A stretch of 64,000 nt of DNA from an uncultured Sphingomonadaceae bacterium (GTDB lineage: Bacteria; Pseudomonadota; Alphaproteobacteria; Sphingomonadales; Sphingomonadaceae), in the NCBI GenBank assembly GCA_913060895.1, contig CAJXSN010000001.1, positions 124,001 through 188,000 on the forward strand, in the 5' to 3' direction. Made by a program: the position numbers and the translations under genes. Positions 18,363-28,212 of this stretch are shown here, piece by piece. Every line of letters starts with the position of its first letter. Position 1 is the stretch's first letter. The notes under the pieces are model-generated. The model searched no databases and had not been told where the DNA came from. It saw only the letters and a program-made list of their open reading frames with translations.

Positions 18363-18722
18363 TCACTTCTTTCCGAAGAATTTGCCTGCCATGCCGGCAA
18401 TGTCGTCCAGCGGGTTGCCGTCACCGTCGCGGTCCAGCATTCCCAGAATGCCGGATGCTGCGGGATTGTCTTTCAGCATGTCGGCATACTGGCCCAGCGA
18501 CCCTTCGCCACCGATCTGATCAATGATGCTGGAAAGCGTGTCCTGATCCAAGCCCGTCTTCTCGGCGGCTCCGGCAACAGTATCGCCTGCTTCGCCATGA
18601 GACTGGCCCAGAGCGGCAATCGCTTTTTCAGCCACCTCGGGATCGATGCCCAGTTTCTCGGCCATATTGGCGACATCGGTGTGCTGGCCCATCTGGCCCA
18701 TGATCGTATCGAAAATTCCCAT
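18363..18722 (-). CDS. Small YidB-like helical protein with EF-hand-like loop
   Basis: A 119-residue protein (MGIFDTIMGQMGQ...). Its repeats of small helices (AEKLGIDPEVAEKAIAALGQ, AEKTGLDQDTLSSIIDQIGG) resemble the DUF937 helices of its downstream neighbour. The C-terminal segment GILGMLDRDGDGNPLDDIAGM contains DRDGDGN, like a calcium-binding EF-hand loop as seen in some DUF937 members. GGAGCAGAACG precedes the ATG. Function is unknown. Confidence 0.8.
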   Translation of the reverse strand: MGIFDTIMGQMGQHTDVANMAEKLGIDPEVAEKAIAALGQSHGEAGDTVAGAAEKTGLDQDTLSSIIDQIGGEGSLGQYADMLKDNPAASGILGMLDRDGDGNPLDDIAGMAGKFFGKK

Positions 18723-18786
18723 CGTTCTGCTCCTTCGAATAGCGACTCGTATATTTAGGATAGGCGCACAGATCGACAGGACAAAG

Positions 18787-18830
18787 AAAAAGGCCCTCCC
18801 CCCGCTTTCATTTGCGTGAGGTAGGGCCTG
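18787..18830 (-). terminator. Terminator after pckA
   Basis: On the minus strand, AGGCCCT-type arms pair with AGGGCCT across a loop with internal pairing (CCTCACGC/GCGGGGGG side), followed by TTTTTC. It lies just past the pckA stop. Confidence 0.65.
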
Positions 18831-18851
18831 ATTTTCCGGAACTGGTCTCCA

Positions 18852-20441
18852 TCAGGCGGCGGCTGGGGCTGCCTGACGGACGCCTTCGTCCACATGCGCT
18901 TCGAATGGCGCGAAATTGTCTACGAAAAGCTGCACCAGCTTTTGTGCGGCCGCATCGTATTCTTCGCCATCGGACCAGGTCGAACGTGGGTCCAGAATGG
19001 CGGTATCCACACCGGGAACCGCGACCGGCACATCGAAGCCGAAATTGCGATCCTGGCGGAACTCGCCATCGTTCAAGCTGCCGTCGAGCGCTGCATTGAG
19101 CAGCGCACGGGTAGCCTTGATCGGCATACGGTTGCCGGTGCCATACTTGCCGCCGGTCCAGCCGGTGTTGACCAGCCAACACTGAGCGCCGCCTTCGGCA
19201 ATGCGTTTCTTCAGCAGGTTGCCGTAAACGCTGGGGTGACGCGGCATGAAGGGTGCGCCGAAGCAGGTGCTGAACGTGGCCTCCGGCTCGGTCACACCGA
19301 TTTCGGTACCTGCGACCTTGGCAGTGTAGCCGGACAGGAAGTGATACATTGCCTGATCGGGCGTCAGCCGTGCAATAGGAGGCAGCACACCGAAGGCATC
19401 GGCCGTCAGCATGATGACATTGCTGGGAACTGGCCCCAAATTGTCTTCCGAAGTATTTGGAATAGAGCTGAGCGGATAGGCCCCGCGGGTGTTTTCCGCC
19501 AAACTATTGTCGTTCAGATCAATTTCGCCGTTTTCGTCCATCACCACATTTTCGAGGACGGTACCTTCCATCTGCGTGGTGGCGTAGATTTCCGGCTCTG
19601 CTTCAGGGTCGAGGCGGATCATCTTGGCGTAGCAGCCGCCTTCGAAATTGAAGACTGCCGTGTCCGACCAGCCATGCTCATCATCGCCAATCAGCGTGCG
19701 ACTGGCATCGGCGGACAATGTAGTCTTACCGGTACCGGAGAGGCCGAAGAATACCGCCGTCTTGCCATCGGGGCCAATATTGGCGCTGCAGTGCATCGGC
19801 ATTACGCCCTTCGGAGGCAGCAGATAATTCAGAATGCCAAAGACGCTCTTTTTCATTTCACCGGCATATTTCGTGCCGCCGATCAGAACGAGCTTCTCTT
19901 TAAGATTGACCGCAACCACAGTTTCGCTGCGCGTGCCGTGACGTGCGGGATCGGCCTTGAAATCGGGCAGATCGATAATCGTGTATTCCGGCACAAATCC
20001 GTTTAGCTCGTCCGCAGTGGGGCGGCACAGAAGTGTGCGAATGAACTGGTTATGCCAGGCAAACTGGTTGATCACGCGCACTTTTACGCGGTGTTCCGGC
20101 TGGGAACCGCCGAACAGATCGGCGACATACAGTGTGTCTTTGCCCGCCACGGCAGTCATGAAATCAGCTTTCAGAGCATCGAAATGTTCTGGCGTCATGG
20201 AGGCATTGTTGTCCCACCAGACTGTGTCTTCGGTCTCGTTGTCGCGAACAATGAACTTGTCTTTTGCGCTGCGGCCTGTGTGCTTCCCTGTCTCGACAAC
20301 CAACGGGCCGTTTTTGGCGCGTTTGCCCTCGCCGCTTTCCAGCGCTCGCTGCGTCAGCTGCGCAGAGGACAGGTTGGCATGAATGGTGGCATCAGTCTGG
20401 ATGCCCTGGTCGGAAAGGGAATGGGAAAGCGGCACGCTCAC
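18852..20441 (-). CDS. pckA: Phosphoenolpyruvate carboxykinase (ATP)
   Basis: Converts oxaloacetate and ATP to PEP, the entry step of gluconeogenesis. The 529-residue protein has the family motifs [28 protein letters not shown], the kinase P-loop [13 protein letters not shown], the metal site IGDDEHGW, and [16 protein letters not shown] chose the GTG at 20441 because AGGAG lies ten bases before it; a longer reading frame exists but lacks such a site. It stands back to back with chvI, the usual arrangement in alphaproteobacteria. ChvI is known to influence pckA in some relatives, so shared control is likely. Confidence 0.94.
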   Translation of the reverse strand: MSVPLSHSLSDQGIQTDATIHANLSSAQLTQRALESGEGKRAKNGPLVVETGKHTGRSAKDKFIVRDNETEDTVWWDNNASMTPEHFDALKADFMTAVAGKDTLYVADLFGGSQPEHRVKVRVINQFAWHNQFIRTLLCRPTADELNGFVPEYTIIDLPDFKADPARHGTRSETVVAVNLKEKLVLIGGTKYAGEMKKSVFGILNYLLPPKGVMPMHCSANIGPDGKTAVFFGLSGTGKTTLSADASRTLIGDDEHGWSDTAVFNFEGGCYAKMIRLDPEAEPEIYATTQMEGTVLENVVMDENGEIDLNDNSLAENTRGAYPLSSIPNTSEDNLGPVPSNVIMLTADAFGVLPPIARLTPDQAMYHFLSGYTAKVAGTEIGVTEPEATFSTCFGAPFMPRHPSVYGNLLKKRIAEGGAQCWLVNTGWTGGKYGTGNRMPIKATRALLNAALDGSLNDGEFRQDRNFGFDVPVAVPGVDTAILDPRSTWSDGEEYDAAAQKLVQLFVDNFAPFEAHVDEGVRQAAPAAA

Positions 20442-20654
20442 GCTGGGAATCTCCTGAAACGAAAAATGGCCAGAACCCGCTTGATCGCTTGTCCGAACCA
20501 TCGCTGCGCCAAAATGTGCACAATCATGCACCGACGATCTCCATCGCGCATAGGGCGCACTCTGCGCGAGGTCAAACCGGGATAGTTGGACATACCACCA
20601 ATTACCCCGTGCATGCGTTGTCTTGAGCAGCGCATCCGTCTAGCAATATTCGCC

Positions 20655-21452
20655 ATGACAGTGGAGCAAGACAGCACCCGCGCGGCAGATGCGGTATTGG
20701 CGCAGGATCACGGCGGCGAAACCAGCGGGCCGAAGAGCGGCCGAGTAATCGCTCTGGTCGATGATGATCGCAATATTCTGACCACCGTATCGATTGCCCT
20801 GCAGGCCGAAGGTTACGCGACCCGCGTCTATTCCGATGGTGAGGGCGCATTGAAGGCACTGCTGGAGAACCCGCCGGATCTTGCCGTGTTCGATATTAAA
20901 ATGCCGCGGATGGACGGGATGGAATTGCTGCGCCGTTTGCGCGAACATTCCGCGCTGCCTGTCATTTTTCTGACCAGCAAAGATGACGAGCGGGACGAGG
21001 AAGCCGGGCTACAGATGGGGGCGGATGACTATATCGCGAAACCGTTCAGCCTGCGCCTGCTGCTCGCCCGTATCCGTGTGATCCTGCGCCGTACCGGGGC
21101 GACGGATGGTCCGCTGGCCGATACACCCGAAGAAACGCCCGCGACCCGCGAGACAATCGAACGGGGACGTCTGGCGATGGATCCTGCCCGCCATCAGGTG
21201 ACATGGGAGGGACGGCCTGTATCTTTAACCGTGACCGAATTCCTTATTTTACAGGCGCTGGCTATTCGCCCCGGTGTTATCAAGAGCCGTAACCAGCTTA
21301 TGGATGCTGCCTATCCCGACGATATCTTCGTAGATGACCGGACGGTGGATAGCCATATCAAACGGATGCGCCGCAAATTCCGCGCCAAAGACCCCACCTT
21401 TACAGCCATCGAAACGCTCTATGGTGCAGGCTACAGCTTCGCAGATGGTTGA
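20655..21452 (+). CDS. chvI: Response regulator ChvI (OmpR family)
   Basis: The DNA-binding partner of ChvG in an envelope/acid-sensing two-component system essential for host or surface life in rhizobia. The 265-residue protein has a receiver domain ([12 protein letters not shown], phosphoacceptor Asp80 in [20 protein letters not shown], lysine in [12 protein letters not shown]). The OmpR-type winged helix includes [30 protein letters not shown] and [13 protein letters not shown]. About 30 extra residues precede the receiver. It ends inside chvG (8-base overlap). Confidence 0.92.
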   Translation: MTVEQDSTRAADAVLAQDHGGETSGPKSGRVIALVDDDRNILTTVSIALQAEGYATRVYSDGEGALKALLENPPDLAVFDIKMPRMDGMELLRRLREHSALPVIFLTSKDDERDEEAGLQMGADDYIAKPFSLRLLLARIRVILRRTGATDGPLADTPEETPATRETIERGRLAMDPARHQVTWEGRPVSLTVTEFLILQALAIRPGVIKSRNQLMDAAYPDDIFVDDRTVDSHIKRMRRKFRAKDPTFTAIETLYGAGYSFADG

Positions 21453-23064
21453 AGCCGAAGGTTCAGCGCGTCTTCCCCTGACTTCGCGCATGCCGGTCGA
21501 TCCAGCCCGTGCGCTGGAGCGGATGAGCCTGTTCGATCGCGTGTCGCTGACGGCGCGTATTCTAGCGGTAAACATCCTTCCGCTGGCCCTGCTGGGTGGC
21601 GGTATATTCTACCTCGATTCGTACCGCGCACAGCTGCTGGACGAACGATACAAGCTGGCCAGAATCGAAGCACAAATTACGGCCGAAGCGCTGGCTGGTG
21701 CCAATCGAGATCGGCAGGAGGCACTGCTGGTCCAGATCGGCAAGGAACAGGATATGCGGCTGCGTATGTTCGATTCCGAAGGGCTGCTGTGGGCAGACAG
21801 TTTCGCTTTGGACGAGCCGGGCTTTACGTTGGACGATCCGACCGATGACGAATTCAACCTGCGCTTTGCCCGCTGGTTGGACCGGATGGTGGATGCCGTA
21901 GTCAGCGCGGAACCCGTACCCGACTATATCGAGCCGGAGGCGCAGACCGCCGAGGCGTGGCCCGAACTCGTCCGCGCCCGTGAACAGGGCCTCAGCCAGA
22001 TCGTGCTGCGCGATGCGCCCGACGGCACACCGGTCATCACTGCTGCCGCGCCCGTTGGCCTCAATGGAGCAACCCTGCTGACCACCCGCAACGCAGTGGA
22101 CATCACAGAATCGGTGCGCGAGGCACGCTCGACGCTGGGTATCGGGGTTGCCCTTACTCTGCTTGCCTCCATCCTGTTATCATTGTTCCTCGCACGTACG
22201 ATTGTGAAGCCGCTGCAAACCCTTTCGAGGGCTGCCAGCCGTGTGCGCCTTGGGCGTGACCGCGATGTGGACGTCCCGCGTCTACCCCACCGGCGGGACG
22301 AGATCGGGCTACTCGCCCGCTCCGTGTCGGACATGACAGAGGCATTGCGCGAACGGATCGATGCAACAGAGCATTTCGCCGCCGATGTGGCCCACGAGAT
22401 TAAAAACCCCCTCGCTTCCCTGCGCAGTGCGGTCGATTCGCTGGCCAAAGTGGAAGATCCGGACTTGCGAATACAATTAATCGATATTGCCCAGCATGAC
22501 GTTCGGCGGATTGACCGGCTGGTAACGGAAATTTCAGACGCCAGCCGGATCGACGCCGAGATATCGCGCGCGATTTTCGAGACATTCGATCTCGCCGAAC
22601 TGGCAGAAAACATCATCACCTCGCGTGAGGATCGCGGGCTCAACAATGGTCATCCCATCTATCTTTCGAAGCCTTCTACTCCATGTTTCGTGATGGGCGT
22701 ACCTATGCGGCTGGAACGGGTGGTCGAGAACCTCTTAGACAATGCGATATCCTTTTCCCCCCCCGATGGCTCTGTCGATCTTGTGGTGGCCAATGATGCC
22801 AACTGCGTCACCCTGACCGTGTGTGATCAGGGACCCGGTATCCCGCCGCAGGAACGCCAGAAGATTTTCCGCCGATTCCATTCCGTCCGTCCAGATGCCG
22901 AAGCATTCGGCAATCATAGCGGCCTTGGCCTTGCCATCGGACAAACCATTGCAGAGGCGCATGACGGCTCGCTTTCCGTAACCGACCGCGCCGATGGTGT
23001 ACGGGGAGCGTGCCTCGTCCTCGCCCTGCCCGAGGCGCGCACCGGCAGCGCAGCGCTCTCCTGA
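21445..23064 (+). CDS. chvG: Sensor histidine kinase ChvG
   Basis: A 539-residue inner-membrane kinase. Membrane segments flank a periplasmic sensor region (start [26 protein letters not shown]; second segment [20 protein letters not shown]). A HAMP domain follows ([24 protein letters not shown]), then the dimerisation H-box [20 protein letters not shown]-box [17 protein letters not shown], and G-boxes [10 protein letters not shown] and [11 protein letters not shown] chose the ATG at 21445, overlapping the chvI stop; MPVDPARAL at 21490 is an alternative. It overlaps hprK by one base, so the two-component pair and the PTS genes are one transcript. Confidence 0.92.
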   Translation: MVEAEGSARLPLTSRMPVDPARALERMSLFDRVSLTARILAVNILPLALLGGGIFYLDSYRAQLLDERYKLARIEAQITAEALAGANRDRQEALLVQIGKEQDMRLRMFDSEGLLWADSFALDEPGFTLDDPTDDEFNLRFARWLDRMVDAVVSAEPVPDYIEPEAQTAEAWPELVRAREQGLSQIVLRDAPDGTPVITAAAPVGLNGATLLTTRNAVDITESVREARSTLGIGVALTLLASILLSLFLARTIVKPLQTLSRAASRVRLGRDRDVDVPRLPHRRDEIGLLARSVSDMTEALRERIDATEHFAADVAHEIKNPLASLRSAVDSLAKVEDPDLRIQLIDIAQHDVRRIDRLVTEISDASRIDAEISRAIFETFDLAELAENIITSREDRGLNNGHPIYLSKPSTPCFVMGVPMRLERVVENLLDNAISFSPPDGSVDLVVANDANCVTLTVCDQGPGIPPQERQKIFRRFHSVRPDAEAFGNHSGLGLAIGQTIAEAHDGSLSVTDRADGVRGACLVLALPEARTGSAALS

Positions 23065-23492
23065 TGCAAATTCAGGCCACCGCCGTTGCAATGGATGGAC
23101 GCGCCATAGTGATGTCCGGCCCGCCGGGTATAGGCAAATCATCGCTGGCGCTCGCCCTGATTGACCGAGGCGCAACATTGATCGGAGATGATGGCATCAC
23201 ACTCATCCGGAACGGCAAAGCACTGATGGCCAGCCCCGCACCGAACATTTCGGGCCTGCTCGAAGTGCGCGGCGTCGGGTTGGTGGAATGCGCCACCGCC
23301 ACCGCGCCCGTCGCCCTTCTGGTGCAATTTGGCGAGGACGGGGAACGACTTCCCACAGCGCTGCCGTGCACCAATCTGGCTGGTAAAGCTGTTCCCACTC
23401 TTCATTTGTGCGCACCGGACTGGAGCACCCCCTTGCGCATCGAACAAGCACTGGCGCGTTTCGGCACACTGCCGTCTGTCACCGCAGATTGA
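23064..23492 (+). CDS. hprK: HPr kinase/phosphorylase, short alphaproteobacterial form
   Basis: Phosphorylates HPr on serine. At 142 residues this is the short form lacking the N-terminal domain of Firmicute HprK. The P-loop is SGPPGIGKSSLAL (residues 18-30), and GATLIGDDGITLIRNG and LLEVRGVGLVE match the HprK signature region. It starts within the chvG stop (TGATG). The substrate HPr is encoded three genes downstream and carries the target serine, so the module is complete here. Confidence 0.9.
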   Translation: MQIQATAVAMDGRAIVMSGPPGIGKSSLALALIDRGATLIGDDGITLIRNGKALMASPAPNISGLLEVRGVGLVECATATAPVALLVQFGEDGERLPTALPCTNLAGKAVPTLHLCAPDWSTPLRIEQALARFGTLPSVTAD

Positions 23493-23531
23493 CGCTTCCC
23501 TTGCGCCATCAAATGCGCGAACGCTGACGTC

Positions 23532-24458
23532 ATGGCAGGCGATTCCATTTACACTTCTGACACACAGCGGCAACGCGTGCTGCTTGTTACCGGTATGTCA
23601 GGCGCGGGTAAAACCACCGCGCTCCATGTGCTGGAGGATCTAGGCTGGGAAGCGATCGACAACTTCCCCATCCGCCTGCTCCACCGTCTCGTTAGCGATC
23701 CCCAGCCCGGTAGCCAGTCTCCGCCGCTGGCCATCGGCTTCGATTCGCGCACTCGCGGTTTCGTGCCAGCAAACATTATCGACACGGTAGACCGGCTGGA
23801 TCAACGCGACGATCTGGATGTTGCGACACTATTCATCGACTGCTCCAGCGGAGAACTGGAACGCCGCTACAACGAAACCCGTCGCCGTCATCCGCTAGCC
23901 AAATCGCGCGCCGCGCTCGACGGGATCATGGCGGAACGCGAACTTTTTGCCCACTTGCGCAGCTGGTCGAATGTGATCATCGACACGAGCGAATTGGCTA
24001 CCAACGAATTGCAGCAGGCCGTACGCCAACGCTTCGCCGATGACACTGTGCAGTCGCTGACCATCACGGTCAGCAGCTTCGGCTATGCCCGCGGAATGCC
24101 GCCGCTGGCCGATCTGGTGTTCGATATGCGCTTCCTCGACAATCCGCATTGGGAAGATAACTTACGCGAGCAGACCGGAATGGACGCACCCGTCGCCGAT
24201 TACATCACAGCGCAGCCCGCCTTTACTCAAGCGTTTGCGAAGATCAGCGACCTCGTTCTCGACCTGCTGCCCCGCTACCGGTCGCAGGGCCGTGCCTATC
24301 TCCATATCGCCTTTGGCTGCACCGGAGGGCGGCACCGTTCGGTGTATAGCGCCGAACGGATGGTGCAGGTCTTGCGCGAAGCAAGCTTTTCGCCCACACT
24401 CCTGCATCGGAATATGCAATCGCGGGCCGCCGACCAGATCGAGCGGGCGCAGCACTGA
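23532..24458 (+). CDS. rapZ: RNase adapter protein RapZ
   Basis: A 308-residue P-loop protein (VLLVTGMSGAGKTTALHVLEDLGW, Walker A at residues 21-28). The C-terminal phosphate-binding domain shows SSFGYARGMPPLADLVFDMRFLDNPHW and IAFGCTGGRHRSVYSAERM. In enterobacteria it senses glucosamine-6-phosphate and targets a small RNA to RNase E. In alphaproteobacteria the same neighbourhood with PTS genes is kept, but its RNA partner is unknown. It lies 39 bases after hprK. Confidence 0.93.
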   Translation: MAGDSIYTSDTQRQRVLLVTGMSGAGKTTALHVLEDLGWEAIDNFPIRLLHRLVSDPQPGSQSPPLAIGFDSRTRGFVPANIIDTVDRLDQRDDLDVATLFIDCSSGELERRYNETRRRHPLAKSRAALDGIMAERELFAHLRSWSNVIIDTSELATNELQQAVRQRFADDTVQSLTITVSSFGYARGMPPLADLVFDMRFLDNPHWEDNLREQTGMDAPVADYITAQPAFTQAFAKISDLVLDLLPRYRSQGRAYLHIAFGCTGGRHRSVYSAERMVQVLREASFSPTLLHRNMQSRAADQIERAQH

Positions 24459-24527
24459 CATGATGGCCACGCCGCAACCCCATACTGCCCCGCAATGGCC
24501 CGCTATGCGAGTAGACCAGACCTCCCC

Positions 24528-24950
24528 ATGATCGGACTTATACTGGTAACCCACGGCCAATTGGCCCGAACTTTCGTGGAAGCGTTAGAGCACGTCGTCG
24601 GTCCGCAGGATGCGATTGAGACTGTCTGCATAGGCCCCGACGACGATGTCGAGCAGCGCCGGCAGGATATCGCCGACGGGATTGCGTCGGTCGATAGCGG
24701 AGAAGGCGTCATCGTGCTGACCGACCTGTTCGGCGGCACACCCTCCAACCTCGCTATTTCCCTTCTCGATGCCGGCAAGGTGGAGGTGATCGCGGGCATC
24801 AATCTGCCGATGCTTATCAGGCTAGCAGGCGCCCGCACCTCGCTCGGCGTGACCGATGCGGTGGCCGCTGCGCAGGAAGCGGGGCGCAACTATATCACCG
24901 TCGCCAGCGAACTTTTGGGCACCCAACCACTTGGTAAGAATGCATCATGA
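24528..24950 (+). CDS. PTS EIIA component, mannose-type
   Basis: A 140-residue phosphocarrier of the nitrogen/regulatory PTS. The phosphorylation site is His9 in LILVTHGQLA, and VIVLTDLFGGTPSNLAI and VIAGINLPMLIRL are hallmarks of EIIA-Man. No permease subunits are nearby, which fits a purely regulatory role, as known for alphaproteobacteria. I start at the ATG at 24528; the frame is open further upstream but poorly conserved. It overlaps the HPr start by four bases (ATGA). Confidence 0.9.
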   Translation: MIGLILVTHGQLARTFVEALEHVVGPQDAIETVCIGPDDDVEQRRQDIADGIASVDSGEGVIVLTDLFGGTPSNLAISLLDAGKVEVIAGINLPMLIRLAGARTSLGVTDAVAAAQEAGRNYITVASELLGTQPLGKNAS

Positions 24951-25237
24951 GCGCACCCTCATCAGCGCTGCGTCGCACAGTCACTATCGTCAACCAGCGC
25001 GGCCTCCATGCCCGGGCCAGTGCAAAGCTGGTGGGATGCGTGGCTGAATTGCCTGCGACCGAGCAGGTCCGAGTGGCCAAAGACGGTAACGAAGCGGCAG
25101 GCGGATCCATTCTGGGCCTGATGATGCTGGGCGCAGCGAAAGGCGATACAGTCGAAGTTATTGCCGAAGGCGAAAATGCACAAGGCACGCTGGACACGGT
25201 CTGCGCGCTGATCGAGGACGGGTTCGGGGAGGAATAG
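24947..25237 (+). CDS. HPr phosphocarrier protein (NPr-like)
   Basis: A 96-residue phosphocarrier with both regulatory sites: His21 in NQRGLHARAS for PEP-dependent phosphorylation and Ser54 in GGSILGLMML for HprK. Translation is coupled to EIIA. Enzyme I is not in the window. Together with hprK, EIIA and chvG/chvI it forms the conserved sensing locus that links carbon/nitrogen state to envelope signalling. It is the ptsH/ptsO type. Confidence 0.92.
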   Translation: MSAPSSALRRTVTIVNQRGLHARASAKLVGCVAELPATEQVRVAKDGNEAAGGSILGLMMLGAAKGDTVEVIAEGENAQGTLDTVCALIEDGFGEE

Positions 25238-25242
25238 TCCCC

Positions 25243-26115
25243 ATGTCGTCCACGATCCCTCCTCTCATGCATTCCGCTACCGGCGCCCTGCCCGAACGTC
25301 GCCGGATCACTGGTTTTTCCAACCCGACGGTGAAATTCATTCGCAGTCTTCGCGAGAAGAAGCACCGCAGGCGAGAGCAGCGGTTTCTGGCCGAAGGGCT
25401 GCGCTTGCTGACCGATGCGCGCGAGTGCGGACGGGTGCCGGAAATGCTGGTGCTGGCCGAAACGCGTGAGCCTCATCCGCTGATCGCCGCGCTGGAGCGC
25501 GCCGTGGTGGACGCGGGGGGAGACGTGATCGAAACATCGCCCGACATTCTGACCAAGATAACCGGCAAAGATAACCCGCAGGCTGTGGCTGGCGTGTTTG
25601 CGGAATGGGACACGACGCTTGACGCGATCGACCGCAGCAGCGCGAATATCTGGCTGGTCGCGCAGGCGCTGCGCGATCCCGGCAATCTGGGCACCATGCT
25701 ACGCACCGGCGATGCTCTGGGTGCAGGCGGCCTTATCCTGATAGACGATTGCGCCGATCCGTTTTCGGTCGAGGCAGTGCGCGCCAGCATGGGGGCGGTA
25801 TTCACCCAGAAACTGGCGCAGACGCGGTGGGAGGATTTCGCGGCGTGGCTGCGCAGATCGGACAAAGGCGCCCCTGCCCAGTTGGTTGCCGCAAGCTTAC
25901 GCGAAGCGGTGCCTTACCGCGGTGCGCCTTATGCTGCTCCATGTTTCGTGCTGGTGGGCAACGAATCGCAAGGTTTGCCAGAAGAGTACGAAGCAGAGTG
26001 CGATCTGCGCGTAACCATGCCCATGCGCGGACGGGCGGATAGCCTGAACGCAGCCGTTGCAGCTGCGGTGCTCGGCTATGAAGTACTGGCGGGGCTAGAG
26101 GCAGCGCAAAGATAA
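25243..26115 (+). CDS. TrmH/SpoU-family RNA methyltransferase
   Basis: A 290-residue SAM-dependent 2'-O-methyltransferase of rRNA or tRNA, with a knotted SPOUT fold. An N-terminal substrate-binding domain (KFIRSLREKKHRRREQRFLAEGLRLL) is followed by the catalytic domain. SpoU motif 1 is ALRDPGNLGTMLRTGDALGAGG, motif 2 CFVLVGNESQGLPEEYEAECDLRVTMPM and motif 3 DSLNAAVAAAVLGYE. It begins 5 bases after the HPr stop and is probably the last gene of that transcript. The target nucleotide is unknown. Confidence 0.9.
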   Translation: MSSTIPPLMHSATGALPERRRITGFSNPTVKFIRSLREKKHRRREQRFLAEGLRLLTDARECGRVPEMLVLAETREPHPLIAALERAVVDAGGDVIETSPDILTKITGKDNPQAVAGVFAEWDTTLDAIDRSSANIWLVAQALRDPGNLGTMLRTGDALGAGGLILIDDCADPFSVEAVRASMGAVFTQKLAQTRWEDFAAWLRRSDKGAPAQLVAASLREAVPYRGAPYAAPCFVLVGNESQGLPEEYEAECDLRVTMPMRGRADSLNAAVAAAVLGYEVLAGLEAAQR

Positions 26116-26223
26116 AGTTTGCAGCATAGGCGAAAACGGTCCGAAGATCTGATTAGGCGAAACGCCAATTTGAAAGAACCGCAAACATCGCAATGCGTAT
26201 CCCGCATATAGCAAGATGATTAG

Positions 26224-27723
26224 TTATGCAGCCGTTTCTTCATTTTCAGCAGCATCATCACCGTTACGGAAATTTGTCAGCTGGCGCGGCTGAGTATTCA
26301 GCGGCAAAGCCTCGGTGAGTTCCTTGGCAGAGGTATCTATACTCAATTGCTCGAATCGCTCCCCGGTTTTACGCAAATTGGTATCAAACGAACCAACCAG
26401 AGAATCGAAGCTGTTGTTCGCTTTTCCCAAGTCCCGTCGAAGATTGCCCATGTGACGGGCAACCACGCCCAGCCGGTCATAAAGTTCCTTACCCAGCGTA
26501 GCGATTTCCTCTGCATCGGCCTGCACCCCAGCCTGCCGCCAGACTGTTGCCACCGTCATGGCGATCGACATAAAATTGAGCGGTGACGAGAGCACGACGT
26601 TGTGGCGCAGAGCGTAGTCCAGCAGATCGTCGCTTTGCGTCAGGGCTGCATACAATACGTGTTCGCCGGGTACGAACATGACAACAAATTCAGCCGAACC
26701 ATCGACGTGGTCCTGATACCGTTTGGCTGAAAGAGCCTGCACGTGACTGCGCAATTCGCGCGCGTGTTTCGCCAGCAATACGCTGCGCTGCTCTTCAGTT
26801 TCTGCCTCGTTCGCTTCTTTATAGGTGTTGAAGACATTCTTCACATCGACAACCAGCTTGCGACCTCCCGGAATATTAATGATCGCGTCGGGGCGCAGAT
26901 CCTTGCCCTCTGCATCCTTCACATTCACTTCGCGGCGGAAATCCGTGTGGTCTGTCAGATTGCAACGTTCGAGCAGGTTTTCGAACTGCAACTCACCCCA
27001 ATCGCCGCGCGCTTTTGTGGCCCCCTGCAGCGTCGTAGTGATCCGGTTGGCACCATCTATAACCTCGCGCTGACCGGCTTTCACTTCGCCGATTACGCCT
27101 TGCAACTGGTGCCAGGCCTCGGATCGTCCCTTCTCCAGTTCTTCGACACGCTTGCGATATTCGTCCAATGTCTTGCTGATTGGCCCAGCCTTCTTCTCCA
27201 GTTCAGCCAGGCTTTCCTTATTGAGATTGGCCAGATGCGCGCCTGCCCCTTCCAGGAATTTCGATTGCGCACCGGTCAGCATTTTCTCGCCGATCTCGTT
27301 GAACTTGGCTTGCAGCTTTTCCTCAGCATCCAGCAGTCGTTTCATTTCCCTATCGAAATGCTTCTCGCGTTCCTTGTACCGGTCCTCCAGCGCTTCCTCA
27401 CGTGCCGCTGTTCCGCTTCTCAACGTATCAAGCTCTGAAGCAAGTGCGCTTTTCTCACCCCGCAGATCAGCCAGAGCTGTTTCGTTTGCCGCTCGTATGT
27501 CCCGCAATTCTCTCTCGAGACTATCCACTCGACCGGCCCGTTCCTTCGATGCTTCCAGTTCGGCAAAGGTGCGAAGATATTTGGCATCGGTATCGCGCGC
27601 CTCGGTGTCCCGCTCGCTGAAGCGGGCCTTCAAATCAGCCACTGGGCGTGATCCCACAAACCAACCAACCAGTGCGCCTAACAATAAGGCGGCGGTGATC
27701 AACGCAATTGACAGTAAGTCCAT
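26224..27723 (-). CDS. rmuC: DNA recombination protein RmuC
   Basis: A 499-residue protein anchored by an N-terminal membrane helix (LLSIALITAALLLGALVGWFVG), followed by a long coiled coil (about residues 30-200, rich in E/K/R/A). The RmuC domain shows RGDWGELQFENLLERCNL, GKDLRPDAIINIPGGRKLVVDVKN, SAEFVVMFVPGEHVLYAAL and LSSPLNFMSIAMTVATVWRQ. RmuC limits some DNA rearrangements in E. coli and carries a restriction-endonuclease-like fold. A 51-aa protein gene lies just upstream. Confidence 0.92.
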   Translation of the reverse strand: MDLLSIALITAALLLGALVGWFVGSRPVADLKARFSERDTEARDTDAKYLRTFAELEASKERAGRVDSLERELRDIRAANETALADLRGEKSALASELDTLRSGTAAREEALEDRYKEREKHFDREMKRLLDAEEKLQAKFNEIGEKMLTGAQSKFLEGAGAHLANLNKESLAELEKKAGPISKTLDEYRKRVEELEKGRSEAWHQLQGVIGEVKAGQREVIDGANRITTTLQGATKARGDWGELQFENLLERCNLTDHTDFRREVNVKDAEGKDLRPDAIINIPGGRKLVVDVKNVFNTYKEANEAETEEQRSVLLAKHARELRSHVQALSAKRYQDHVDGSAEFVVMFVPGEHVLYAALTQSDDLLDYALRHNVVLSSPLNFMSIAMTVATVWRQAGVQADAEEIATLGKELYDRLGVVARHMGNLRRDLGKANNSFDSLVGSFDTNLRKTGERFEQLSIDTSAKELTEALPLNTQPRQLTNFRNGDDAAENEETAA

Positions 27724-27743
27724 CTTTTATCCTCTGTCACAAT

Positions 27744-27769
27744 GGGGCGGCAGATTGCTCAACCGCCCC
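27744..27769 (-). other. GC-rich hairpin between the 51-aa gene and rmuC
   Basis: GGGGCGG and CCGCCCC pair perfectly around a 12-base loop, eight bases past the small-gene stop. There is no T-run, so it may be a weak terminator or an mRNA stabiliser. Confidence 0.45.
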
Positions 27770-27777
27770 GCTGCGTG

Positions 27778-27933
27778 CTAATTTGTGGAGTACCACCAGT
27801 CAAAATCGGCTTTCGCATCAGCGGGCGTGGGGAAACCCACTACCGACTGAGCCATAAACTCCTTTCCGTCTGCCGAAATCAAAACCCAATGAACTAGTCC
27901 ATCTAAATTACGCAGCACAAACGGCGGGGTCAT
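27778..27933 (-). CDS. 51-residue small protein
   Basis: Too short for most gene callers but convincing. GGAGG lies 7 bases ahead of the ATG, and the encoded protein reads MTPPFVLRNLDGLVHWVLIS then ADGKEFMAQSVVGFPTPADA then KADFDWWYSTN. The pattern (strand, turn ADGKEF, strand, then an ADAKADFDWW helix) resembles small DUF1508/YegP-type single-repeat proteins, but the match is not certain. It is on the same strand as rmuC, 54 bases upstream. Function is unknown. Confidence 0.6.
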   Translation of the reverse strand: MTPPFVLRNLDGLVHWVLISADGKEFMAQSVVGFPTPADAKADFDWWYSTN

Positions 27934-28212
27934 AAATGACCTCCATATTAGTGCTGAATGATAAAACCTGTCGGTACCTGTGTGGGCTCTGGGGCAGGGA
28001 GCTCTACCAATGGTAAGCTATACTCATTTAAGATACACACTGTATGGCCGATCAAGTCATTGCAAGATTTTGCGCAATCTCAAACGTCACCCTACTCCAT
28101 AATCAATCTCCTCTGTTTATCGAGAACATAGCTGGAACGCCCCTGCGCGCCAAGCATCTTTGCGGAACAAATCCCAAGCTCCGTTCGCTCTTGTCGTAAA
28201 GGAGAAAACACA

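Noticed and set aside
27975-28025. A tRNA-like D-arm on the minus strand (TTGGTAGAGC)
   Set aside because: No matching anticodon stem, T-arm or acceptor is present; it is at most a fragment.
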